Below are positions 17,213 through 26,142 of a stretch of DNA of 64,000 nucleotides, in pieces. Made by a program: the position numbers and the translations under genes. The notes under the pieces are model-generated. The model did no database searches. It was not told the DNA's origin and saw only the letters and a program-made list of their open reading frames with translations. Where the stretch lies: the NCBI GenBank assembly GCA_036406595.1, contig DASXAR010000074.1, forward strand, positions 1 to 64,000, in the 5' to 3' direction. How positions within the stretch are numbered: the first letter of the stretch is position 1; the number at the start of each line of letters is the position of its first letter. Source of the DNA: VRUE01 sp036406595 (GTDB lineage: Bacteria > Actinomycetota > Thermoleophilia > Solirubrobacterales > 70-9).

Positions 17213-18154
17213 TCAGTACGCGGTGTTCCGCGAGCGTGGCCTCGGCACCGCCTTGTAGCGGGCGCCGCCTCCGCGGCTCCAGAGGATCGCGTCGATCGAC
17301 GCAGGGGCGAGCCTTCCCGCGTCTGCTGCCGAGATCCGCTCCACCGCGTGGACGGCGCAGGCGCGCAGCTCCACCTCCTCAGGCGAGCCGTGGATGAGCA
17401 GCTCGCCGGCGTCGATCGCGGCAGCCAGCGGCGGATCGAGGTGCAGCACCCCGTCGAGGCGCAGCACGTGCGGAACCAGGTTGTCCGCGAAGGCGGTCAG
17501 CCGCTCCTCGCCGGCGAGGCTCGCAACGCCCGCCCGGTTGAGGTCCGCCGCCGCGATCTGAGCGCGCTTGTAGAACGGGACCTGCTCGCCCTCATAGAGG
17601 GAGACGTCGGCGAATGAGCGCCAGCCGGCGAGGATCCCCGCCAGCTCGACGGCCGATCCGCGGGCGGCGCCGACAAGCGCGGTGAAGCTGCCGGAATGCT
17701 CGGCGGCGACGCGGTCGCCGACGTCCCGCAGCGCCTCGGCGTAGCTCGCCATCAGGGGGTGGCCGGCGTCCTGACCGAGCGCCGCGGCGATCTCGGCCGG
17801 GCCGACCTCCCGAAGTTGCTCCACAGGCCAGTGGCCGGCGTCGCGGAAGCGCTCGGCCAGTGCGGACTCGATCGTCGAGTAGCCGCTGTGACCGTCTCGC
17901 TTGCGGATCGTCGGCCACCAGCCCGAGCCGAAGTTGATCGCGTCGAGGCAGATGACGAAGGCGGTTCGCGTCTCGCGATCGGCGGCGCCGAGGCGGTGCT
18001 CGACCTCGAGGTACGCGCGAGGCGGGTCCGGCAGGGAGGCGGCGTAGGGCTCGATTGCGTCATCGACGACGGCAACCCTCCTCGCAATCCCCGCCACCCG
18101 CGCGCAGGCGGCGCGCACCCGTGCCGGGACACCGTCGCCCTCAGCCGACGGCAC
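17213..18154 (-). CDS. queuosine salvage protein (DUF2419, queuosine nucleoside glycosidase family)
   Basis: The 313-residue protein matches the DUF2419/QNG1 family: FVICLDAINFGSGWWPTIRK, GYSTIESALAERFRDA, YEGEQVPFYKRAQIAAADL and FADNLVPHVLRLDGVL. Family enzymes cleave queuosine 5'-phosphate to release the queuine base for tRNA modification, letting cells without de novo synthesis reuse the micronutrient. All the recognisable blocks are present. Its start overlaps the end of the second hydrolase-cyclase gene by 14 bases, so the two are translated from one message. The organism presumably relies on salvage, which would need a tRNA-guanine transglycosylase elsewhere. Confidence 0.88.
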   Translation of the reverse strand: MPSAEGDGVPARVRAACARVAGIARRVAVVDDAIEPYAASLPDPPRAYLEVEHRLGAADRETRTAFVICLDAINFGSGWWPTIRKRDGHSGYSTIESALAERFRDAGHWPVEQLREVGPAEIAAALGQDAGHPLMASYAEALRDVGDRVAAEHSGSFTALVGAARGSAVELAGILAGWRSFADVSLYEGEQVPFYKRAQIAAADLNRAGVASLAGEERLTAFADNLVPHVLRLDGVLHLDPPLAAAIDAGELLIHGSPEEVELRACAVHAVERISAADAGRLAPASIDAILWSRGGGARYKAVPRPRSRNTAY

Positions 18155-19493
18155 CTGCGGACAGCGGGGTCGAGGCGACGCGGTAGACCTCCCACTCGTC
18201 CGAGACGCCCTTCAGCGAATGGCGGCCCGAGGGCTCGAAGCCGATCCCGGAGCCGACGGAGAGGTCGCGGACGGTCCGCGATGCCAGCACCTGCCCGCCA
18301 CCGGCGAGTGACGCGATGCGGGAGGCGACGTGCACCGCTATCCCCCCGATGTCGTCGTCCATCAGCTCGACCTCGCCGCTGTGCAGCCCGGCCCGCACCT
18401 CGATGCCCAGCGACGGCATGTCGACGGAGATCGCCCGGGCCGCCTCGACCGCCCGGGTCGGCCCGTCGAAGATCGCAAGGAAGCCGTCCCCGGTCGTCTT
18501 CACCTCCCGCCCCCCGAAGCGCTCGAGGTGCCCGCGGACGATCTTCTGATGCTCCTCGAGCAGGTCGCGCCAGTCGCGGTCGCCCTTCTCGGTCGCGACG
18601 GCGGTCGAGTCGACTATGTCGGTGAAGAGGACGGTGGCGAGGACCCGCTCGGACGTCGGGGAAGGCCGCACGCCGGTGAGGAACTCCTCGATCGCCGCCA
18701 GCGGCGTCTCGCTGTCACCGACCCACGGGAAGTGATCTGCGCCCTCGAACTCGACGTAGCGGCTGCCCTCGATCTGCTCGGCCAGCCAGCGGGCGGCGCG
18801 GTAGTTGACTGCCTGGTCGCCGCGGCGGTGGAGCACCAGGGTCGGCGCCTGGATCAGCGGCAGCGCATCTCGCACGTCGGTGTCCAGGAACATCTGGAGC
18901 AGCTTTTCCACCCGTTTCGGGCTCGCGGCCTGCCGCTCGAAGCGAGCCTGGAACTCGCGCGCCCGGGAATCTTCTGCCAGGCTCGGGGAGAAGATCTCGA
19001 TCGTCGCGCCCTGACCCCAGAGCGGCCCGACGAGCTCCTCCTGGGCTTCAACGATTGCCTCTCTCTGCGGCGCCCACGGATAGTCGCTGTCCGCGGTCGA
19101 GCGCGCCATCCCGCCCCACAGCACCAGGGCCGAGGTCCGCTCGGGGTACGTAGCGGCGAAGAGCATGCACATCGTCGACCCCTCCGACATCCCGAGCAGG
19201 GCGGCGCGCTCGGAGCCGGCCGCGTCCATCACCGCCCGCACGTCGTCCATGCGCTCCTCGAGGGTCGGCGCCTCGACGGGGTCCGAGAGGCCGACGCCGC
19301 GCCGGTCGAAGACGATCACCCGCGCGAAGGAGCCGAGCCTGCGCATGAAGGGGGCGAGCGCTCGGTTCTCCCACATCAGGTCGAGATGGGAGAGGAAGGG
19401 GAAGGCGATCACCAGATCGATCTCCCCCTCGCCGAATTCCTGGTAGGCGATGCTGACCTCTCCGCTGCGCGCGTATCGGGTCTCGGGAGCCAT
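18141..19493 (-). CDS. alpha/beta hydrolase fused to class III nucleotidyl cyclase (second copy)
   Basis: The 450-residue protein has the same architecture as 3364-4698: a hydrolase with GMSEGS (Ser103) and late His in GADHFPWVGD, then a cyclase domain with LFTDIVDST, KTTGDGFLAIFDG and EVRAGLHSGEVEL. The transition-state Asn found in the first copy is replaced by His in IAVHVASR, which may lower or alter catalysis; the adjacent Arg is kept. The ATG at 19493 was chosen because MAPETRYARSGE matches the first copy's METRYARSEDG-like head. It heads the minus-strand run with queuosine salvage and GNAT genes. Confidence 0.88.
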   Translation of the reverse strand: MAPETRYARSGEVSIAYQEFGEGEIDLVIAFPFLSHLDLMWENRALAPFMRRLGSFARVIVFDRRGVGLSDPVEAPTLEERMDDVRAVMDAAGSERAALLGMSEGSTMCMLFAATYPERTSALVLWGGMARSTADSDYPWAPQREAIVEAQEELVGPLWGQGATIEIFSPSLAEDSRAREFQARFERQAASPKRVEKLLQMFLDTDVRDALPLIQAPTLVLHRRGDQAVNYRAARWLAEQIEGSRYVEFEGADHFPWVGDSETPLAAIEEFLTGVRPSPTSERVLATVLFTDIVDSTAVATEKGDRDWRDLLEEHQKIVRGHLERFGGREVKTTGDGFLAIFDGPTRAVEAARAISVDMPSLGIEVRAGLHSGEVELMDDDIGGIAVHVASRIASLAGGGQVLASRTVRDLSVGSGIGFEPSGRHSLKGVSDEWEVYRVASTPLSAGAVG

Positions 19494-19506
19494 GCCCGTG
19501 ATCACA

Positions 19507-19905
19507 CTACGCGGCCGAGGCGCGCCGCAACAGATCTCGAAGCCTGCGCTGGTCGGCATCTGAGAGCGAGGCGATCCACCGAGGGGGCGTGTCGGAGGCC
19601 CGAACGAGGCGGGTGCGGACCCGCCGCCCCTCCGCTGTGAGCGAGATCAGCTTGACGCGACGGTCCTCCGGCGAGGATTCGCGCACGGCCAGGCCGCGCT
19701 CTTCCAGCCCGTCGACGATCCCGGTCACGTTCGAGTTGTCGCAGTGGAGCAGCGATGCGATTTCGCTCATCGTGCGCGGCTCGTCGAGCGCCCGCAGGGC
19801 GCCGAACGTGACCGGCCGCAGCCCGGCCTTCCGGGCTATCGCCAGGAACGGCGGCGGGTAGACCAGCCCGGTGAGAAGGTTCCATGCCTCATGTGCCGGA
19901 TCCAT
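19507..19905 (-). CDS. MarR family transcriptional regulator
   Basis: The 132-residue winged-helix protein has RTMSEIASLLHCDNSNVTGIVDGLEERGLAVRESSPEDRRVKLISLTAEGRR, a complete MarR helix-turn-helix and wing. It is divergent from a three-gene ABC exporter, which it probably represses until a toxic ligand binds. The start ATG at 19905 lies only 8 nt after a good -10 element, implying a leaderless message. Confidence 0.92.
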   Translation of the reverse strand: MDPAHEAWNLLTGLVYPPPFLAIARKAGLRPVTFGALRALDEPRTMSEIASLLHCDNSNVTGIVDGLEERGLAVRESSPEDRRVKLISLTAEGRRVRTRLVRASDTPPRWIASLSDADQRRLRDLLRRASAA

Positions 19906-19913
19906 CAGAATGC

Positions 19914-19942
19914 ATCATAGTGTCAATCTTGGGTAACCTCAA
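19914..19942 (-). promoter_or_regulatory. promoter of the marR gene (leaderless)
   Basis: On the minus strand TTGAGG (19937-19942) and TATGAT (19914-19919) are separated by exactly 17 bp, a near-consensus housekeeping promoter. The ATG follows 8 nt after the -10, so the transcript should start at or next to the start codon. Imperfect mirrored ATAGT/ACTAT arms flank this segment and could be the MarR operator serving both this gene and the divergent ABC operon. Confidence 0.6.
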
Positions 19943-19984
19943 CTATTGGGATTTACCGACAACGCGAAAAGGGCTGGAGTTGAG

Positions 19985-20983
19985 ATGACGGCAAGCGAGA
20001 ACCAGGAGCGGGCGGGAATCGAAGTCGAAGCCCTCGTGCGCGAGTTCAAGAACGGGCCGCGTGCGGTCGACGGAATCGACCTTCGGGTCGCCCCGGGGGA
20101 GATCTACGGCTTCCTCGGCCCGAACGGGGCCGGCAAGTCGACCACGGTTCTGATGCTGACGACCCTGCTCCCACCCACTGCCGGCACGGCCCGCGTCGCC
20201 GGCTACGACATCTCCAGCGAAGGGTCGCGGGTGAGGGGCGCGATCGGCGCTGCGCTGCAGGAGGCCGCGCTCGACCCGCTGCTCAGCGGCGCCGAGCACA
20301 TGCGGCTGCAGACCGCGCTCCACGGCCTCCCGAAGACCGAGCGGGTGGCGCGCGGCGCCGAGCTGCTGGCGCGGGTCGGCCTCTCTCAGGCAGCCGACCG
20401 CAAGGTCGGCGAATACTCCGGGGGGATGAAACGGCGCCTCGACCTGGCGCTCGCCCTGGTCCACCGCCCTCGCATCCTCTTCCTCGACGAGCCGACCACC
20501 GGGCTCGACATCCAGAGCCGCACGGCGCTCTGGGACGAGGTCGCGGGGCTCGCCGCCAACGAGGGCGTCACCGTCTTCCTCACCACCCAGTACCTCGAGG
20601 AGGCCGACGCGCTCGCCGACCGGGTCGGGATCATCGACCATGGCCGCATCGTCGCCGAGGGCACGCCGGCCGAGCTGAAGGCCGAGATCGGCCGCCCGAC
20701 GGTCGAAGCCCTCCCCCACGACCCGAGCGACCGCGAGCGCCTCGCAGCGGTCCTCGGCCGCTTCGGCGAGCGGACCCGCTCGGCGCCCAAGGCGGTCGCG
20801 GCACGCCTCGAGGGGGGCGAGGCTCAGCTCGCCGACGTCGTGCGGGCGCTTGATTCGGAGGGCATCGCGATCGAGCGGCTGCAGCTTCACGCTCCCTCGC
20901 TCGACGACGTCTTCCTGGCGAAGACCGGACGCTCGCTCGAGGGAGCCGAGGACACCGCCGAGGCCGAGGCGGTCGCGGCTTGA
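19985..20983 (+). CDS. DrrA-like ABC transporter ATP-binding protein
   Basis: The 332-residue ATPase has Walker A FLGPNGAGKSTT, signature YSGGMKRRLDLA, Walker B ILFLDEPTTGLD, and the DrrA-type C-terminal extension that contacts the permease. The family exports drugs or lipids. The start is the ATG at 19985 after GGAG; the frame reaches further upstream to a TTG inside the promoter region, which is less likely. It overlaps the first permease by 4 bases (TTGA). Confidence 0.93.
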   Translation: MTASENQERAGIEVEALVREFKNGPRAVDGIDLRVAPGEIYGFLGPNGAGKSTTVLMLTTLLPPTAGTARVAGYDISSEGSRVRGAIGAALQEAALDPLLSGAEHMRLQTALHGLPKTERVARGAELLARVGLSQAADRKVGEYSGGMKRRLDLALALVHRPRILFLDEPTTGLDIQSRTALWDEVAGLAANEGVTVFLTTQYLEEADALADRVGIIDHGRIVAEGTPAELKAEIGRPTVEALPHDPSDRERLAAVLGRFGERTRSAPKAVAARLEGGEAQLADVVRALDSEGIAIERLQLHAPSLDDVFLAKTGRSLEGAEDTAEAEAVAA

Positions 20984-21759
20984 GGCGGGAGGTCCGCACA
21001 CAGGTCGGCCAGCTCGCCCGGCGATCGGTCCTGCGCACCCTGCGCCAGCCGGCCCAGATCGTGCCGGCGCTGGTCTTCCCGCTCTTCCTGCTCGCTGTCA
21101 ACTCGGGCGGCCTCAAAAGTGCGACCAACCTGCCGGGCTTCCCCACCGACTCCTATCTCACCTTCGCGCTGGCGGTTCCCTTCATGCAGGGCGCCCTCTT
21201 CTCGGTGATGAACGCCGGCACCGACCTGGCCCGGGACATCGAGACCGGCTTCCTCAACCGGCTCGCCCTGACCCCGCTGCATGGCGCGGCGCTGCTGAGC
21301 GGTCTCCTCGCCGGAGCCGTGGTGCTCGGCCTGGTCCAGGCCGTTGCCTACCTGACCGTCGGCCTGACCGCCGGCGCCGACCTCGCGGCGGGCGCGCTCG
21401 GGGCGATCGTGATCGTGGTGCTGTCGGTTCTGGTCACCGTGGCCTTCGGCTCCCTGGGACTGTTCGCCGCCCTGCGCACCGGTTCGGGAGAGGCGGTGCA
21501 AAGCCTGTTCCCGGTCTTCTTCGTCTTCCTCTTCCTCTCCTCGATGTCCCTGCCTCTCGACCTCCTCCAGGTCAACTGGTTCCATGCCGTCGCCTCGGCG
21601 AACCCGGTCTCCTACCTCCTGCAGGCGTTCCGCTCACTGCTGATAGAAGGATGGAACGGCGGCGAGCTGGCGCTGGGATTCGGCATCGCCCTGGCGATCC
21701 TCACGGTCGGCATGGTCGCCGCGTCGGCATCGCTGAAGACAAGGCTGGTGCGGACATGA
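20980..21759 (+). CDS. ABC-2 type permease (first subunit)
   Basis: The 259-residue permease has six predicted membrane helices, among them IVPALVFPLFLLAVNSGG and SLFPVFFVFLFLSSMSLPLDLLQ, and the ABC-2 motif region LNRLALTPLHGAALL. It starts at a TTG overlapping the ATPase stop and ends in an ATGA overlap with the second permease. With 21756-22520 it probably forms a heterodimeric export channel. Confidence 0.9.
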   Translation: MRREVRTQVGQLARRSVLRTLRQPAQIVPALVFPLFLLAVNSGGLKSATNLPGFPTDSYLTFALAVPFMQGALFSVMNAGTDLARDIETGFLNRLALTPLHGAALLSGLLAGAVVLGLVQAVAYLTVGLTAGADLAAGALGAIVIVVLSVLVTVAFGSLGLFAALRTGSGEAVQSLFPVFFVFLFLSSMSLPLDLLQVNWFHAVASANPVSYLLQAFRSLLIEGWNGGELALGFGIALAILTVGMVAASASLKTRLVRT

Positions 21760-22520
21760 GGCGCGAGATCGCGCTCGCCGTCGCCTGGCGGAGCATCCAC
21801 AACTTCCTCACCAACCCCGCCTTCCTCGCGCCGGCGATCGTCTTTCCCCTCTTCTTCTTCACGGCCTTCGCCGGCGGCCTGTCGGCGATCGCCGGTGCCC
21901 CTGGCTTCGACTTCCCGAACGGCTACACCGCCTTCCAGTTCGTCTTCGTGCTGCTCCAGTCGGCGGCCTTCGGCGGCGTCTTCACCGGCTTCGGAATCGC
22001 CCGCGACTTCGAGCTGGGCTTCGCGAGGCGCTATCTGCTGGCCGCCTCCAACCGGAGCGGGATCGTCGCCGGCTACGCGATCGCGGCGCTGGTGCGGGCC
22101 CTGATCACCTGGGCGGTGCTGACCACTGTGGCGCTGATCGCAGGGATGGAGGTCGGTGGCAGCGGCGTCGACATCTTCGGGCTCTACGCCCTTGCGATCC
22201 TCGTCAACCTCGCGGCGACGCTATGGGCGGCCGGTGTGGCGATGCGTGTTCGCTCGATTCAGGGCGGGCCCCTGATGCAGTTTCCGACCTTCCTGATCCT
22301 CTTCCTCGCTCCGGTCTACGTCCCCCTCGGGCTGCTCAGCGGCTGGATCCACGCGGTCGCCTCGGTGAACCCGGTCACCGCGCTGCTCGAGGCCGGCCGG
22401 GGATTCATCTCCGGCGAGCCCACGGTCGTGGCGCTGGCCTTCGCGATCGCCGCAACGCTGCCGGTGCTCTTCGCGCTCTGGGCTCGAGGGGGGCTGCGAC
22501 GCGCCGAAGCCGCCGGCTAG
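21756..22520 (+). CDS. ABC-2 type permease (second subunit)
   Basis: The 254-residue permease is a diverged paralogue of the preceding one. It has FLAPAIVFPLFFFTAFAGGLS, GFARRYLLAASNRSG after the second helix, and LILFLAPVYVPLGLLSGWIHAVASVNPVTALLEAGR. The ATG overlaps the first permease's stop. The whole operon (ATPase plus two permeases, all 4-base overlaps) is controlled from the divergent MarR region. The substrate is unknown. Confidence 0.9.
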   Translation: MRREIALAVAWRSIHNFLTNPAFLAPAIVFPLFFFTAFAGGLSAIAGAPGFDFPNGYTAFQFVFVLLQSAAFGGVFTGFGIARDFELGFARRYLLAASNRSGIVAGYAIAALVRALITWAVLTTVALIAGMEVGGSGVDIFGLYALAILVNLAATLWAAGVAMRVRSIQGGPLMQFPTFLILFLAPVYVPLGLLSGWIHAVASVNPVTALLEAGRGFISGEPTVVALAFAIAATLPVLFALWARGGLRRAEAAG

Positions 22521-22560
22521 CCGAGCTCCCGACCTCCGCGGCATCGGTCAGACTTACCCC

Positions 22561-22911
22561 ATGAGCACCAGGCACAGCCCCGACCCGACCGAGTCCGTCC
22601 GCCACCAGCTGCGGCCGCTCTTCGACCAGATCGTGATCAAGGAGCTCGACTCCGACCGCGTCCGCCGCTCAGGCCTCGTCGTGCCTCCGGGAAGCCATGA
22701 GCCGCCTCCCCAGCAGGGGATCGTCCTGGCGGTCGGTCCCGGCCTCGACTGGTGGGAGCACGTCGGCGTCGAGATGCCCGTCCAGCCCGGCGATCACGTC
22801 GTCTTCCCCGCCTCGGCCGGTGTCTGGGTCGAGGTCGACGAGGAGCGCCTCCTCGTCTGCCGGGTCACGCAGCTGCTCGGCGTCCTCGAGACGACCGCCG
22901 GCCCCGACTGA
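22561..22911 (+). CDS. GroES-like co-chaperonin
   Basis: The 116-residue protein has the GroES core: QLRPLFDQIVIKELDSD, SGLVVPPGS, QGIVLAVGPG, QPGDHVVFPASAGVWVEVDEERLLVCRVTQLLGVL. It has an extended N-terminus of about 15 residues and a C-terminal tail. The mobile loop region reads GLVVPPGSHEPPPQQG, which differs from the canonical hydrophobic loop. No GroEL gene is adjacent, so it is either an extra copy or acts with a distant GroEL. Confidence 0.85.
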   Translation: MSTRHSPDPTESVRHQLRPLFDQIVIKELDSDRVRRSGLVVPPGSHEPPPQQGIVLAVGPGLDWWEHVGVEMPVQPGDHVVFPASAGVWVEVDEERLLVCRVTQLLGVLETTAGPD

Positions 22912-22918
22912 TCCTGTC

Positions 22919-24409
22919 TCAACCCACCTCGGAGTAAGCGGGCTCGGCCTGGGCGCGCTCGGTCTCCTCGGCGTGCTCGGCAGCCATCGCCGGCACCGGG
23001 GCGGGACGGAGGACGAAGATCGCGATCGCGATCGCGATGCCGACCAGGGCGGCACCGACCAGGTAGGCGAGGTGGAAGCCGGAGTTGAGCGCCGCGGCGT
23101 GCGCCGTGCCGCTGTCGAGCAGCGTGTCGGTGCGTTGGGTGGCGAGGGTCGCCAGCACGGCGAGCCCCACCGCCCCGCCGACCTGGGCGCTGGTGTTGAC
23201 CAGCCCCGAGGCGAGGCCCGCGTCCTCCTGGGTAGCGCCGGACATCGCCAGCGTCATCAGCGAGGGGAACGAGGTGCCGATGCCGAGTCCGGTGAGCAGC
23301 ATCGGCGGCAGGATGTCGGCTGCAAAGGTCCCGTCGACCGGCGTCCGCGCGAAGACGAGCAGGCCGGCGCCGATCAGGAAGAGACCGGCGATCAGCGTTT
23401 GCCGCGGCCCGAAGCGCATGATCAGGCGTTCGGAGTAGCGCAGGGACATCGTCCCCATGACGAGCGTCGCGGGAAGGAAGGCGAGGCCCACCTGGAGCGG
23501 GTCGTAGCCGAGGATCTCCTGCAGGTAGAGGGCGCCGAGGAAGAACATCGCGAACATCCCGGCGACGAGCAGTGCCTGGATCGTGTTGGCGCCGGAGACG
23601 TTGCGGGAGCGGAAGAGGCGCAGCGGCATCAGCGGCGTCTCGATCCTTGCTTGGCGCACGACGAAGGCGGTCAGCAGGCCGGCGGAGATCGCCCCGAGGA
23701 CCAGAGTCCTGGCGGCTCCCCAGCCGACTTCGTTGACCTCGAGGATCGTGTAGACGCCGAGCATCAGGCCGCTGATCAGAAGCAGTGCCCCCGGCACGTC
23801 GGCGCCCTTGTCGAGGCCGATGCCGGGGGTCGGCTCGATCAGCCGCAGCGTGAAGAACGCCGTGAGGATCCCGATCGGCAGGTTGATGAAGAAGATCCAG
23901 TGCCAGCTGATCGCCTCTGTCAGGAGGCCGCCGGTCAGCAGCCCGATCGAGCCGCCGGCCGAGGCGACGAACCCGTAGACGCCGATCGCCTTCGCCTGCT
24001 CGCGCGGCTCCGGGAACATCGTCACGATCATGCCCAGGACGACTGCCGAGGTCAGCGCTCCGGCGATCCCCTGGATGAACCGGGCGCCGATCAGCATCTC
24101 CTGGGTCTGCGAGACGGCGCAGAGAAGAGAGGCGCAGGTGAACACGGTGAGGCCGCTGAGGAAGATGCGCCGTTTGCCGAGCAGGTCGCCCATCCGCCCG
24201 GCGAGCAGGAGCAGCCCGCCGAACGGGATCAGGTACGCGTTGACCACCCAGGCGAGCTTGCTCTGCGAGAAGCCGAGGTCGTCCTGGATCGAGGGCAGCG
24301 CGACGTTGACGATCGTGACGTCGAGGACGATCATCAGCACGCCCGCGCAGAGCACGTAGAGCGCCAGCCAGCGCCTGCGCTCGCTCGTCTGGGGGTGCTG
24401 CTCGGTCAC
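22919..24409 (-). CDS. MFS drug efflux transporter, DHA2/EmrB-QacA type
   Basis: The 496-residue membrane protein has about 14 predicted helices. Motif A appears as GRMGDLLGKRRIFL after helix 2 and the early VLDVTIVNVALPSIQDDL motif (D1) is typical of 14-helix DHA2 pumps. These use proton antiport to expel drugs, dyes or antibiotics. The start is the GTG at 24409, preceded by AAAGGAG; the longer frame would add 67 non-hydrophobic residues and overlap the sigma-factor gene. There is no regulator next to it. Confidence 0.9.
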   Translation of the reverse strand: MTEQHPQTSERRRWLALYVLCAGVLMIVLDVTIVNVALPSIQDDLGFSQSKLAWVVNAYLIPFGGLLLLAGRMGDLLGKRRIFLSGLTVFTCASLLCAVSQTQEMLIGARFIQGIAGALTSAVVLGMIVTMFPEPREQAKAIGVYGFVASAGGSIGLLTGGLLTEAISWHWIFFINLPIGILTAFFTLRLIEPTPGIGLDKGADVPGALLLISGLMLGVYTILEVNEVGWGAARTLVLGAISAGLLTAFVVRQARIETPLMPLRLFRSRNVSGANTIQALLVAGMFAMFFLGALYLQEILGYDPLQVGLAFLPATLVMGTMSLRYSERLIMRFGPRQTLIAGLFLIGAGLLVFARTPVDGTFAADILPPMLLTGLGIGTSFPSLMTLAMSGATQEDAGLASGLVNTSAQVGGAVGLAVLATLATQRTDTLLDSGTAHAAALNSGFHLAYLVGAALVGIAIAIAIFVLRPAPVPAMAAEHAEETERAQAEPAYSEVG

Positions 24410-24557
24410 AATCGGGCTCCTTTCGGTCGAAGTCCGCGCCTGCCGGTGGTTCCTCGACAAAAGAGACTCATGGGCCGCCCGAAACTCATCGGTGGGCTGG
24501 GGTCGGTTTGGATGCGCGTCGCGCCGCGGAGCGAAGATCGACGTGCGAGTGCCGAGT

Positions 24558-25676
24558 CTAGCCAGCGAGCTCCTCGGGCAGCCCGAAGCGCTCGAACGCG
24601 GCGTCGACACGGAGCGGATCGAACGGCTGCTCGGGGAAGCTGGCGATCCCCTCGGGGCTTGGGTCCTCGGCCGCGCGGCAGATGAACGCGTCTATCTCGC
24701 TGATCTCCGAGCCCCTCAGGGTGAGGACGTTGAGGGCGAAGCGGAGATACGCGCGGCGATCCGGATCCCAGGCGTAGTAGGCGAGCGCCTCCTGCCCGTT
24801 GGCCCGCAGCCGGATCGGCCGCCAGCGCCAGCGGCCCGAGAGCGGCGAGCCCGCCAGGAACTCCGCGATCCCGTCGCGCCCGCTGAACCAGCTCTGCAGG
24901 GGCGGCATCGTGAAGGCGGCGTCCTCGGTCAGCATCGCGACCACGGCCTCGACGTCGCCGCGCTCCCAGGCGTCGACGTAGCCCTCGACGATCTCCCGCA
25001 CGCCCTCGTCGCCCAGCTCGCGCAGGGTCTGCTGCTGGCTCCGCTCGGGGGTGCGCTCCTCGACCGAGGCGCGGGCCCGCTGGAGGGCGCTGTTGACCGA
25101 GGCGACGCTGGTGTCCAGCGCGCCGGCCGTCTCCTTCGCGGAGAACCCGAGCACCTCGCGCAGAATCAGGACCGCGCGCTGGTTCGGCGGCAGCAGCTGC
25201 AGGGCAGCGATGAAAGCGAGCTCGACGCTCTCACGCATCTCGTAGCTGGCTTCCGGAGACGCGTACCCGTCCTCGATGCCGAGCGCCTCGTCCGGGTATG
25301 GCCCGATCCAGGTGGACTCGACCAGCGGCTCGAGCGGCCCGCCGTGCGGATCGAATGCTGGTCCGTAGTCCACCGGGAGGACCCGTTTGGGCCGCCGCCC
25401 GATCTGGTCGAGGCAGGTGTTGGTGGCGATCGTGTAGAGCCAGGACCGCAGCGAGCTGCGCCCGGCGAACCGCGCGAGGCCTCGCCAGGCGCGCAGCATC
25501 GCCTCCTGGAGGGCGTCCTCGGCATCGTGGATCGAGCCCAGCATCCGGTAGCAGTGGGCGTGGAGCTGGCCGCGATACCGCTCGACCAGCCGCTGAAACG
25601 CCGCTTCGTCCCCGCTCTGGGCGGCCTCGAGCAGATCCTGCTCGGCCGCGCCCGGCCCTGTCGGCGTGGCGCTCAC
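24558..25676 (-). CDS. ECF-type sigma factor with SnoaL-like C-terminal domain
   Basis: The 372-residue protein has sigma region 2 (AFQRLVERYRGQLHAHCYRMLGSIHDAEDALQEAMLRAW) and region 4 (LQLLPPNQRAVLILREVLGFSAKETAGALDTSVASVNSALQRAR). After residue ~225 comes a SnoaL-like cone domain (VEGYVDAWERGDVEAVVAMLTEDAAFTMPP). This architecture matches the SigG/SigJ-like ECF groups in Actinobacteria, where the tail replaces a separate anti-sigma factor. Target genes cannot be told. The start is a GTG. The VOC gene is divergent, about 70 bp away. Confidence 0.92.
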   Translation of the reverse strand: MSATPTGPGAAEQDLLEAAQSGDEAAFQRLVERYRGQLHAHCYRMLGSIHDAEDALQEAMLRAWRGLARFAGRSSLRSWLYTIATNTCLDQIGRRPKRVLPVDYGPAFDPHGGPLEPLVESTWIGPYPDEALGIEDGYASPEASYEMRESVELAFIAALQLLPPNQRAVLILREVLGFSAKETAGALDTSVASVNSALQRARASVEERTPERSQQQTLRELGDEGVREIVEGYVDAWERGDVEAVVAMLTEDAAFTMPPLQSWFSGRDGIAEFLAGSPLSGRWRWRPIRLRANGQEALAYYAWDPDRRAYLRFALNVLTLRGSEISEIDAFICRAAEDPSPEGIASFPEQPFDPLRVDAAFERFGLPEELAG

Positions 25677-25746
25677 CCAAACCAGGTTAGACCGCTGGGC
25701 GAGTGGCGATTAGTTTCGGCGCCTGCGTCGGTCTAAGAGGGTGGGG

Positions 25747-26109
25747 ATGCCCGGAAACCGACCGAAGACCGTCGTCCACCTGGAGCTCCATACCGGAGAC
25801 CCAGGCACCGCATGCGACTTCTACGCCGGGCTGTGCGGCTGGCGGGCGGAACGGGTCGATGTCGGCGCGACCTCCTACCTCGCGCTCGTACTCGGCGGCG
25901 GCGTGGGCGGCGGCGTGGTCGAGTGCGGCGTCGAGCGGCCGATCTGGCTGCCGTACGTGGGGGTGACGGACGTCGCGGCGGAAACCGAGCTTGCCCGGGA
26001 ACTCGGCGCCTCGGTCCTGCTCGAGCCCCGCGAGGGCCCGACGGGCTGGCGCAGCGTCGTGTCGGCGAGGGCCGCAGGCCAGGTTGCCTTCTGGCAGGCG
26101 AAGGGGTAG
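25747..26109 (+). CDS. VOC (glyoxalase/dioxygenase-like) family protein
   Basis: The 120-residue, single-module VOC protein has TVVHLELHTGDPGTACDFYAGLCGW and VGVTDVAAETELARELGASVLLEPREG, the beta-alpha-beta-beta-beta unit typical of glyoxalase/bleomycin-resistance folds. It needs to dimerise to form a metal site. The substrate is unknown. ATG at 25747 is preferred over a GTG 6 bases earlier. A second VOC gene follows 33 bp downstream. Confidence 0.85.
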   Translation: MPGNRPKTVVHLELHTGDPGTACDFYAGLCGWRAERVDVGATSYLALVLGGGVGGGVVECGVERPIWLPYVGVTDVAAETELARELGASVLLEPREGPTGWRSVVSARAAGQVAFWQAKG

Positions 26110-26142
26110 GGAAAGTATGCGAACGGAAGGAGGTCGATCGAG

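Noticed and set aside
24409..24610. 67-residue N-terminal extension of the MFS pump
   Set aside because: The sequence is unlike any transporter head, overlaps the sigma-factor gene, and the GTG at 24409 has an AAAGGAG site.
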